Below are positions 46,128 through 55,570 of a stretch of DNA of 64,000 nucleotides, one piece after another. The translations under genes were made by a program, and so were the position numbers. Below the pieces are notes generated by a model. It did not search any database. It saw nothing but the letters and a program-made list of their open reading frames with translations, and was not told the DNA's origin. The stretch covers positions 50,970,806 through 51,034,805 of the forward strand of contig OX457039.1 in NCBI GenBank assembly GCA_949752735.1, written 5' to 3'. This DNA is from Lumbricus terrestris. Lineage: Eukaryota; Annelida; Clitellata; Crassiclitellata; Lumbricidae. How positions within the stretch are numbered: position 1 is the first letter of the stretch; each line of letters starts with the position of its first letter.

Positions 46128-46794
46128 CTACAACAACAGAACATCGGGATTTGAAGTTGAACGCGATCAGCCGCAGTTGGTTTACCACCATCGAGGCTTT
46201 TGAAACTTCGGGGCGACTAAGCAGCGTCTGAATTTTGTTCTTGATTTGGAAAAATGAAAATGCTTTTTATATATTCGGGAAGCAAAGAGTGCGGAATAAA
46301 AACATCAACGCCGATGATTTCTTTTCTTGCCTTAATGACAATGTCAACTTCTATAGCGCCTAGTATTCGAATTGTATACTAAGTGTTTACGTAGCGTCAC
46401 TTCAAGAAGAGAGACTCATCTGCAGATTCACATAGTAAGGGGCGAGTGCAAAGGCCACATAGCCTCCCTCTGTTAATGAGTCCGGAACTCGAAAGTGACT
46501 GTATCCAGTGCAGTGGTCCATGTCGTCACCCCACTCGTCCGTGGGTGATGATGTATTCAAGCGTATAGTCTTAATGGCTGCACATTTCCATATCTCTTCC
46601 AAACGAGTCTTCGTTAAATCTAAGCAATAAAATCCAAGCTCTTTATGTCAATAGCTTGCACGACGGTCGACCACAATGGGCTTCGAACTCAGTTCAAGAT
46701 TGCTACTCAGAGGCGATAGCGCGGACACTGAATCGAAATTATTTCACGACGAAGCGCATGAGAAATTGCGAGTGAAGGACTTGCTCTGCAGGGT

Positions 46795-46857
46795 CATGTA
46801 TACGCGGCGGCTTGAGGTGGATTCAAACCCGCAACCTTCTGGCTCAAAGGCACGAAA
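46795..46857 (-). mobile_element. Truncated tRNA-like (SINE-type) sequence at the array unit edge
   Basis: On minus, TGCCTTTGAGCCAGAAGG can fold as an anticodon arm and is followed by a perfect box B, GGTTTGAATCC (reverse of 46819-46829), as in tRNA-derived SINE heads. The D-arm and box A are missing: the homology is cut exactly where the array unit ends. The same sequence occurs at the right edge of all five units (for example 37778-37839). Confidence 0.5.
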
Positions 46858-46858
46858 C

Positions 46859-47700
46859 ATGCCAATATCGTACCATAGCGATTGGGCACTTATATATGGG
46901 CAACGGGAAAGAACAATCCAGCAACTTTTATGGTTGTATAAAGGAAAGAAGGCTCTGTAGTGAGACAATCGTATTTTCCGTCTCTGCATTCGATTAAGCT
47001 AAATGAAAAACTAGTGTTTCACAGAAGCAATCTTCGACTTATAACGGCGTCTTACACTTAATGAATTCCTCGAGACATGCACGCGTAACTATGGACTAGA
47101 TTTAGGATTGTATACATCTATAGACACAAGATATAGACATTTGTACATACTGTATACATTATATATGCATGCATATGCAATATCATGTATAGATCTACAT
47201 ATATGCATATACAGTCATCTCATATAGATTTATTTCCCCGTTCCAAGAAGGCACGTGGGACGAGCAATGGACACCTACATGTATACATAATGGTCACATC
47301 GCAGGTTTCCTATTTCAGAAGAGACAGACACTATAATTTATAGGTGCTATCTTTATGTGACTTGGTAGCAAATGACCTATTGCTGCATTTTGAAGAGTAC
47401 TTACAGTACAATGGTTTGAAGACGACTGCAGTAATGTTGATGTGCTCATCCCTGCGCTACACCATGCACTCCCACTGCCCCACGCACCACGTCTTTGGCG
47501 CTATCTTCCCTCAGAATTGCACAAATGCCCAGTTCCTACACCACCACTGCCAATTACCCATCCTCATCTGTCTCAGGCGTCAGTCACCCCATTGGGAGGG
47601 AGAGAGGGGGCATGGTCTTTCTATTTGAGACTGAAGTATCGCCTGTTCAAGAATTCATACTCTGACAGTAGTCTGACTCATCTGAAATTCCACCTTCCAA
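46859..47700. other. No gene recognised
   Basis: Unique DNA right of the array. A plus-strand frame at 47442 contains ALHHALPLPHAPRLWRYLP but is Pro/His-biased and runs into simple sequence. Confidence 0.4.
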
Positions 47701-47707
47701 TTCCAAG

Positions 47708-48049
47708 TAGGTGCATGCATGTATGCATGTATGTACACGTACATACGCACGTACATGTACGTACGTACGTACGTACGTATGTATGTATGTATGTACACGT
47801 ACATACGTACGTACTTACGTACGTGCATGTACGTACATGTACGTACATGTACGTACGTACGTACGTACGCACGCATGCATGCATGCATGCATGCACGCAC
47901 GCACGTACGTACGTACGTACGTACGTACGTATGTATGTATGTATGTATGTATGTATGTATGTATGTATGTATGTATGTATGTATGTATGCATGCATGTAT
48001 GTAAGTAGGTATGTATGTATGCATGCATGCATGCATGCATGTATGTATG

Positions 48050-48080
<31 letters not shown>

Positions 48081-48108
48081 TACATACATACATACATACA
48101 TACTATGC
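47708..48108. repeat. GTAC/GTAT/GCAT tetranucleotide array
   Basis: About 400 bp of (GTAC)n, (GTAT)n and (GCAT)n blocks. (GTAC)n and (GCAT)n are self-complementary and can form cruciforms. The array turns from GTAT to ATAC at about 48080, making an inverted repeat. Confidence 0.97.
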
Positions 48109-48530
48109 ATTATGTATTTATGTATATGTGTGTGCATGTATGTGGTCATTTGTATTGAGCCTTTTCAGAGCATCACATGTGTACTTGTATAGTACATTGT
48201 ATAGTACATTCGTTAATCGATCTATCTTTTGAAACGTTTCTGTGTGCAATTCCGCATCTATTCTGAGCTAATGTAACAGTAATCGGCCATGACACTATAA
48301 TCGTCGTCATTACGATAGCATTCCGTACTCAAAAATGAACTTCGTAATAATGCAGATGTCTTGCATGGATCCTTGCACTTGAGAATATATCAGTTCATCG
48401 GATTCAATATCTTTATGGTGTACTTCGATACATTAATCGCTATTTTAAATCATTAAATGAGCCACATATTTTGTATTCACTGTGATGTTGAGCACATGTA
48501 ACAGACAGACAGAGGGAAGGACAGACTAAC
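48109..48530. other. No gene recognised
   Basis: No supported feature. Confidence 0.4.
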
Positions 48531-48534
48531 AGAC

Positions 48535-48586
48535 GAACGGACGGACGGACGGACGGACGGACGGACGGAAGGAAGGACGGAAGGAT
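48535..48586. repeat. (GGAC)n microsatellite
   Basis: About 12 GGAC/GGAA steps. Confidence 0.9.
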
Positions 48587-48789
48587 GCTATAGTTGGTGA
48601 GCTGCATCATCAAACAATGCGTAGAATATGAAGCGAAGGTCGATCGATCGTTCTCAACAATTCAATCGCTTTGTCGAATTGTTCGGTGGAGACTGTGCCA
48701 CGGTGGCTGCAGCGATTGGATCAATGTTCGTTGAGAGTCAGAGAGAGAGATCGACTCAAGCAGTCGATCGATCATCTGGCGACTCAGAA

Positions 48790-49085
48790 AACAGGTCAAG
48801 GACAAGGTCGAGTACAAGGTCGAGTAAAGGTCAAGCTCAAGGTCAAGGATAGTGTCAAGGAAAAGGTGAAAATCAGTTCAGGACAATGTCCAGGACAAGG
48901 TCAAGTACAAGGTGAAACTCAAGGTCAAGGAAAAGGTCAAGGCCAAAGAACAAGACAAGGTCAAGGACAAGAACAAATGTCAAAGACAAGGTCAAGGGCA
49001 AGGTCAAGGACAAGGTCATATACAAGGTCAAGGACAAGCGCAAGGACAAGCGCAGGGTCAATGACAAGGTCAGAACAAGGTAAAA
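48790..49085. repeat. Hexamer/12-bp repeat AAGGTCAAGGAC
   Basis: About 300 bp of tandem AAGGTC, AAGGAC, AAGCTC and AAGTAC hexamers. It gives Gly/Gln, Arg/Ser and Lys/Val frames on plus and Leu/Thr on minus, all compositional. AGGTCA is also a nuclear-receptor half site, present here in many direct copies. Confidence 0.9.
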
Positions 49086-49089
49086 AAGC

Positions 49090-49700
49090 AAGGCTAGGAA
49101 CGAGATCACTTGAAAACCTTCATTCGACCTACAGTCTCATCTGGTCTTATCCAATCTAATTTAATACCTTTTTATAGCGCCATTGTCCAAAATAAAGGAC
49201 ATTGTTATTCCCTGTTTGGTGTAGCCGACCACATGTCGCATGACCGCTCGTTGTTTGGAAACCGGCGGATAATAAACATTAATTAAATGATTATCCATCG
49301 ATGTAACGTGATTCTACTATCTTGACAGTATATATGCTCTAGTTCTAGTTGTGTTAATCGATGTATATTTAGCTGCATTTACTCAAACATGGTGAATAAA
49401 GTTTATACACTGCAATGTAGACTACATACTCACTTACTAACCTAGGCCTATATTAACTAACTGACTGAAGACCTGTTTTATGTCAATCAAATTTTTCGAG
49501 GGCAACGGCCTCTGTTGTCATACGCCCTCGTTAAATCTGGATCCAACTTATTTACCTGTGTACTTTATAAAACGAGGACGGGTTGTGTGTGTGTGGGGGG
49601 GGGGGGGGCGCGTCGTCGAGCAGCAAGAAACAGCAGGGAATTTAACTGCAGAAACCATTCAAACTGCATATATTAAGGTACGGAACGTAATTTTTTTATG
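49090..49700. other. No gene recognised; short GT and G runs
   Basis: (GT)n followed by a run of about 12 G at 49584-49607. Otherwise nothing supported. Confidence 0.45.
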
Positions 49701-49776
49701 GAGGCTAACGTTCGTACTGTGTACGCTTTCGCTATTATGCGGTACACCGCACGCGTACGTTATTATGCGGTACGCG
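49701..49776. repeat. Left part of the 21-bp TACGCGTACGTTATTATGCGG minisatellite
   Basis: A few diverged units end at the hAT insertion point. The array resumes at 51421. Confidence 0.8.
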
Positions 49777-51420
49777 CAGTGTTGTGCGTTACTCGTTACT
49801 AGTAACGCGTTACTAGTAACTAGTTACTTTTATTAGGTAACTATTACAGTAACTAGTTACTTTTCGGAAAAAGTAATTAGTTACAGTAACTGATTACTTT
49901 TACCAGGTAACGATAACTAAAACAACAATAGTTACTTTTCGTTACTCTCCGTGGAACAGGCCATTGTTTATTGCCACAACCAATTCAAACATTTCGTCTG
50001 CTTTCTTGGTCACTCAGCTCAGACAAAGGAGCCCTTGTAGCCTACGGGTTTAAGACACTGGATCGGCTAGCTGTTAATTAAACAACCTGACATTGAAGTA
50101 ATGTGACGGATGGCTGGGCACCACTGACCACATGCAGAGCGATCGAAGCTTATTACAGGTGTAAGCTTATATGATGTATGGTCGGCGTTGGGTTACGGGT
50201 GGGCGAGTGTGAACATTATTTGAACATGAGCCTATAGTATAGATACACAAACATAACCAGGTGCCACTCATGGCACTCGTACAGTTGAAATCGAGTTCGA
50301 TATTTTGACACCTTAATAGACTTGGCACGAATAGGCTGACCGAATAGGCCGATAGGACATATACTTTTAATTTATCTAGATGTTTATGGATAAAACAATT
50401 GAGGATAGGGTTGGACGTGTTTATTTGTGGCTTGTGATCTTGGAACCATTAATAGATCAGATACTACACAATATACGGATTGCAACAGGTATGCAGGCAG
50501 GGTCGTAGCACTTAATTGGTCTATGTTTGGGTATTGGAGGGCAGATGATATTAACATAGCGGATAGACCCCATCTCCCCAAACCACAGACTCAGAATATT
50601 TTCTTTAAAAGTAGAGGCATTGCTAATGGGTGGCAGTTTTGGCCGCAAATCTCAACATAAGAGACTTCACAAGATGCGAGTGCTGAACTTGTGTTTGGCG
50701 GTGGAAGAATTGCATCCATTCCATTGCGCTACATTATCGAACAAAACTTTATCTAAACTTAGTTCAGTATTTTTAAAGTTCAATTTGGATAAATTACATT
50801 AAAAACCTTTTTCTGTAGCCTACATAATTATTATCGATACCTTTTCTATGTCATTATATTGAGTGTTGATGTTACTGGACTCGGACTTGGACTCGGTCCT
50901 TAGTGGCTCGGACTCAAACTCCCTTTGACTCGGACTCGACTCGGTCTCAGCTTAGCTGGACTCGGACTTGAACTCGGACTCGGCTCAGGTGGACTCAATT
51001 AGGCCTACATCACTGGTCAGCGATGGGCAAAAGTTTGACTAAAATTTCAACTTTTATCGAAACTAAAAAGTGAACTCGTTTCTTTAGTTATTAGCTAAGT
51101 GACAGTAGCAACATTGGCAACTTTGCAACTAAATCATCTTCATCAATGACAGTGAACACTGCGAGCAGCTCAACGTGATGTGTAGTTACTTATTTTTGCG
51201 ATACAGACTATTACTCTGGTGACTACATGCTAAAAGACCCAATCAATGAAATTGGACATGTGGTAACTAAAAGTAACTATAGTTACTTTGAAAAGTAACT
51301 GTAATCAGTAACTAGTTACTTTTTTGGGAAAGTAATCAGTTACAGTAACTAGTTACTTTTCGCAGTCCAGTAACTAGTTACTGTAACTGATTACTTTTAA
51401 AAAGTAACTAGCCAACACTG
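49777..51420. mobile_element. hAT transposon (1644 bp) inserted in the 21-bp minisatellite
   Basis: The ends are CAGTGTTG and, reversed, CAGTGTTGGC. They continue into long imperfect inverted regions full of AGTAACTAGTTACTTTT words (49795-49945 and 51260-51415). GGTACGCG is exactly duplicated at 49769-49776 and 51421-51428. CAGTGTTG termini with AGTAAC-rich subterminal repeats and 8-bp duplications fit hAT. No transposase frame remains. A second terminus-like segment lies inside (50875-51016), with GACTCGGACTC repeats ending TACATCACTG, suggesting a nested or captured fragment of another hAT family. Confidence 0.93.
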
Positions 51421-52146
51421 GGTACGCGCACGTTATTATGCCCTGTATACGCGTACGTTTTTATGCTCTACGCGAACGTTATTATGCCCTACGCGTACGC
51501 TATTATGTCCTACGTGTACGTCATTATGCGGTACGCGCACGTTATTATGCCCTGAATACGCGTACGTTTTTATGCTCTACGCGAACGTTATTATGCCCTA
51601 CGCGTACGTTATTAATAATAACGTACGCGTAGGGCATAATAACTTATTATGCCCTACGCGTACGTTATTATGCCCTACGCGTACGTTATTATGCCCTACG
51701 CGTACGTTATTATGCGGTACGCGTACGTTATTATGCGGTACGCATACGTCATTATGCGGTACGCGTACGTTATTATGCGCTACGCGTACGTTATTATGCG
51801 GTACGTGTACGTTTTTATGCGGTACGCGTACGTTATTATGATCTACGTGTACGTTATTATGCGGGATGCGTACGTTATTATGCGGTACGCGTACGTTTTT
51901 ATGCGGTACGCGTACGTTATTATGATCTACGTGTACGTTATTATGCGGGATGCGTACGTTATTATGCGGTACGCGTACGTTTTTATGCGGTACGCGTACG
52001 TTATTATGATCTACGTGTACGTTATTATGCGGGATGCGTACGCTATTATGCGGTACGCGTACGTTTTTATGCGGTACGCGTACGTTATTATGATCTACGT
52101 GTACGTTATTATGAGGGATGCGTACGTTATTATGCCCTACGCATAA
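51421..52146. repeat. 21-bp minisatellite with 84-bp higher-order repeat
   Basis: Units are variants of TACGTTATTATGCGGTACGCG. From about 51806 a set of four variants (TTTTTATGCGG, TTATTATGATC, TTATTATGCGGGA, TTATTATGCGG) recurs as a block. The TGATCTACG variant starts at 51839, 51923, 52007 and 52091, exactly 84 bp apart. Frames such as the repeating HNNVRV on minus and YAYVIM on plus follow from the 21-bp period and are not taken as genes. Confidence 0.95.
51587..51643. repeat. Perfect palindrome, 28-bp arms, 1-nt centre
   Basis: 51587-51614 is the exact reverse complement of 51616-51643, centred on 51615. It is made of the minisatellite unit in opposite orientations, so the array inverts and reverts here. 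Cruciform-prone. Confidence 0.97.
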
Positions 52147-52446
52147 CGTCAATTTATTCACTCGTGTGCGTCACTCGTCTGTTTAGTATCGGACTCGATG
52201 CCAGTGAAATCACTGCTGTAATACTGTCAGCTCATAATTCTATCCAACAGCTGTATTGTAAAAATTAATCAACCTAGTCTATTTTGTCTAAAAGACGATC
52301 ATTTGCAGGGATGTACATTCATTGTACATTGCACATTGTACAGAGTACACCGATTTGTGTATAAATTTATTTTGCTCATTCTGCAACAGCGCAACCTCAA
52401 TTACAATTGTAGCTTATAGGCCTACGTTTATACGGTTTTTCGATAA
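52147..52446. other. No gene recognised
   Basis: Nothing supported. Confidence 0.4.
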
Positions 52447-52475
52447 TGCACACACACACGCACGCACACACACAC

Positions 52476-52508
<33 letters not shown>
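52447..52508. repeat. CA/CGCA microsatellite
   Basis: (CA)n with a few CGCA steps. Confidence 0.95.
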
Positions 52509-52815
52509 GCCAGGGTGCACGTACGTTATTCCGGTATAAGCTTACTGCATATATACCGGTATACGACCGCATTATGGTTCATATTGTGCGTTTGTGTGCT
52601 TTCTCTATCTCTCTCCAGCCAACACTCTGTATGTTTATTGGTCTGCGCTGTAATAAATCTTTTGGCTGAATGCGTTCAAGTACAGACGTCACTTAGATTT
52701 TGATAGATACAGCTCTCAATTAGGACAGCAGCCAGCGGACAAGAAGCAATCCTGAAACTCGTGTTTCAGGAGAGCGACTCGCAATTATTCCTAAAGGATC
52801 GATTACTTCAACATG

Positions 52816-53070
52816 CAGGGGCGGTTCCAGGAGGCGGCCAATCCGGCCAAGGCCCTCTTTATAAAGTGCACGGGACGTGCTCCCCATTTGCTTTCAACAA
52901 GCCATTAAGCCAGAAAAGCAGGATACCAGAGAGGCCATTACTCCGCCGACCAGGATGACTGATGACTAAAAAAGTCATCAGATTTTTCGGCGACCAAGAC
53001 GAAAAAAATGTCCTGTCCCAAGACCAAAAATTTTGCCCCCCCCCTTCGAAAATTTCTGTATCCGCCATTG
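52816..53070. mobile_element. hAT-like MITE (255 bp) with perfect 8-bp target duplication
   Basis: TCAACATG flanks both ends (52808-52815 and 53071-53078). The termini are CAGGGGCGGTTCCAG and, reversed, CAATGGCGGATACAG, an imperfect inverted repeat. GGCCAATCCGGCCA near the left and the interior GATGACTAAAAAAGTCATCAG are shared with the longer relative at 59548-59950. No coding capacity. Confidence 0.92.
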
Positions 53071-53078
53071 TCAACATG

Positions 53079-53621
53079 TTAAGTCTGGCATGACATGACT
53101 AGGTGCGACCGAGTTGACGTATACGCCAGTCGGGATATCACGCAGCGTACGCATAAACTATACTAACAATTGAATGAGGGTGGTTCTATTTTAGCGCTCT
53201 TAATGAAGTCGAACACAAATTGTTTATTAAAAGGTATCGTAGATAAAAAAAAATATAGTCACTATCAACCTCTCAAAAAGATTTTGGATTTCAAACGACG
53301 TTCTTGCCTCCCATGACTGCAATCAGGAGCTTCCCTCTTTGACAAAATGTCGACCGTATAGGCCACATAAAACAGGAAAACTTTGAAATAAGTCGCAGCG
53401 ACTATAATTACTATGCGTGCACGTGCATCTATAATAATCTGCATCGTACATTGATTTATCATCTTTCTCAGTCATTATAGTTTACCAAAGACAAAATGTA
53501 TCCCACACTATTCAAAGCGCAGAATTTCTGTATTGGGTTCTATTCGTTTAGGTCCGGGTTGTGGAGAGGTATTTATACATATATACAGGCTACCGATGTA
53601 TACGGTACTTCTTTGCTATAT
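53079..53621. other. No gene recognised
   Basis: Nothing supported. Confidence 0.4.
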
Positions 53622-53629
53622 GCCATCGT

Positions 53630-53905
53630 CAAGGCCGTACACCCAGGATTTTATTGGGGTGGGTGGGGAAATTGACTCGACCTTGTCAAACCGACAAGCA
53701 ATCGAATCAAATGACTATAGGTGGTTTTAAGGATGATTTAACCTGTTGTAAAATGTCACATAGAAATAAGAATTTCAAAAAATGAAATCATCTATAAGTC
53801 CTAAGTACACCCTGATTGTGTTAGTAAATGCATTATTTCATTACAGCAATATTTCATTGGGGGGAGGCTCAAACATTCTATGCACGTCCTATTACCGCGG
53901 CCTTG
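53630..53905. mobile_element. hAT-like MITE (276 bp)
   Basis: The ends are CAAGGCCG on both sides in inverted orientation. Flanks GCCATCGT (53622-53629) and ACCATCGT (53906-53913) agree at 7 of 8 positions. The subterminal ATTTTATTGGGGTGGG and ATTTCATTGGGGGGAGG are direct and not inverted. It has the same first bases as the element at 20065 but a different interior, lacking the GATGAC/GTCATC palindrome. A longer inverted repeat GTCAAGGCCG with a 4-bp CATC duplication is an alternative reading. Confidence 0.7.
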
Positions 53906-53913
53906 ACCATCGT

Positions 53914-54630
53914 ATACACAAGGAAGGTCTAAGTTAATTAAAGCGAAGTGACACATGCGGAATTAACCAGCGATCATAATCGAATGGAAAAGCAAACAAC
54001 GGTCAAAGATTATATGCTATATGCATCCCAGTGACAGTTTTCTCCACTTTGAACCCTCGTATATGCATTAATTTATAAGCGCCAAAAAGAACCCCCCTCC
54101 CCCATCGATTCCAACTCCAATCTGATTAAGGCGCTTGCGACAGCTACTGATGGAGCGCAATATAAATGTCTGGTCGCATATTATTAGGCCACATTCATTA
54201 ATCAACTTATATCCGCCAAAGTCAGGAACGGATGAAGTCAGAAACTGCGTAGGCTGAATGCTCTTCCGCAAGTGCAGAAATAGCAGCGTACTCAGAACTG
54301 TATTATTCGCAGAACTCCTATTATATACATACATGAAGATAATAATTAATTATATGCCAGGGACCAGATCTAGCGATGGTGGCGTTTCCTGCATCCCTAT
54401 AACACAAGTTATCGAGTCGGTTAATAGCGACCGTTGGCCCAACCCACGCAACTGTTCATAGGTGTCTGTATAACAGTGTATACTGTATATAGGCTCGCCT
54501 AAAACTATTACAGGTCTAACTCTATTATGCTGCAGGCAGCAGAATTAAGTTTATATATACGGGGTTCAAGGTGCGCCAACTTATTAATGGTTTGAATTTC
54601 ACTATAATGTATCTGTGTAGACTGTGCGTG
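53914..54630. other. No gene recognised
   Basis: Nothing supported. Confidence 0.4.
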
Positions 54631-54676
54631 CATGTTTGTGTGTGGGTGTTTGCGTGTTTGCGCGTGTGTGTGTGTG
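54631..54676. repeat. GT/TTTG simple repeat
   Basis: Short interrupted (GT)n. Confidence 0.8.
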
Positions 54677-55173
54677 GAATAGGCACAGGCCTAAAATACA
54701 CAGTGTAGAGTGTAGACAGCGTTATCATAATATTATTATTATAGGCCTTTATATGCCGTAACCAAATAGGTCACATGCGATTAATATCATGTTTCAAACA
54801 GCATTTTATATCTCAAGAGATTAAGCGATACCTATCTGGTAGATTCGCCATGCATAGCCTATATATTAGGGTGGTTCCATCGACAATGGCAACCTTTGAA
54901 GTTGTTTCTTCTTTATTCTCCAGCCCACCATTTGGTGATGCGACTTATAGAGACTCTATATCCAAAATATTTTCATATTCCAAACGTATTTAGGACTGGC
55001 GCGAACCAGTTGAAGTTTAGATGATTGCGCATATTCCGGCAATTTCTTACTAATGAATAATGAACTATTTTGCTACTTATTTTTAGTATAACATTTTGTT
55101 TTCGTCAGTAAATCAATCAATCATCATTCACTCAATCAGAATTTATATATCGCCCCTTCAGGATGCCTACTCA
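54677..55173. other. No gene recognised
   Basis: Nothing supported. Confidence 0.4.
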
Positions 55174-55175
55174 GA

Positions 55176-55350
55176 GTACGTACGTATGTACGTACGTACG
55201 TATCTACGTACGTACGTACGTGCATGCGTACGTATGTGCGTACGTACGTATGTACGTACATGTACGTACGTACGTGTGTACGTATGTACGTATGTGCGTA
55301 CGTACGTATGTACGTATGTATGTATGTATGTATGTATGTATGCATGTATG
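55176..55350. repeat. GTAC/GTAT tetranucleotide array
   Basis: About 175 bp of (GTAC)n and (GTAT)n, like 47708-48108. Confidence 0.95.
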
Positions 55351-55570
55351 TTAAGTCAGGCTTGAAGACCAGCATCTCGCTTATAATTATATTGACGCAC
55401 ATGTGCGTTAGCACTTGGCTAAATGTTAAGTCCTGCGATGCGTTGGTCTCATGCCGTATACGATTCGACTCTCGCCAGCTTATAAACGTGAGACGGTTTA
55501 TGGTGTAATAATCCTAATTATGACGACAGCCCGAGTCACGGTGTTGACGGATGTCATCGTACACGCGCAA

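Larger units (their letters stand above)
32077..46858. repeat. Tandem array of a 2254-bp unit, five copies
   Basis: Unit starts (CTATTTAAAAAAGTTC) fall at 32077, 37841, 40095, 42349 and 44603, and the array ends at about 46858 in GGCACGAAAC. Copies B, C and D are exactly 2254 bp and I saw no difference between them. Copy A (32077-37840) is longer only because of a 3.5-kb segment. Each unit holds the right part of the GGACAAAACCCC repeat, an (AAC)n tract and, at its right edge, a truncated tRNA-like sequence. Frames repeated in every unit (112 codons minus, 66 codons plus and minus) have no recognised motifs and I do not call them genes. The near-perfect identity means a very recent expansion or an assembly duplication. 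Confidence 0.95.

Noticed and set aside
47442..47640. Plus-strand frame with PRLWRYLP resembling a LINE C-terminus
   Set aside because: The similarity is limited to a few residues, and the conserved FSI..GP and FK..L blocks are absent.
47655..48192. Tyr/Val/Cys/Met and His/Thr/Tyr frames
   Set aside because: Tetranucleotide repeat artefacts.
51598..52161. A 187-codon frame of repeating HNNVRV
   Set aside because: A consequence of the 21-bp period of the minisatellite; plus-strand frames are equally open.
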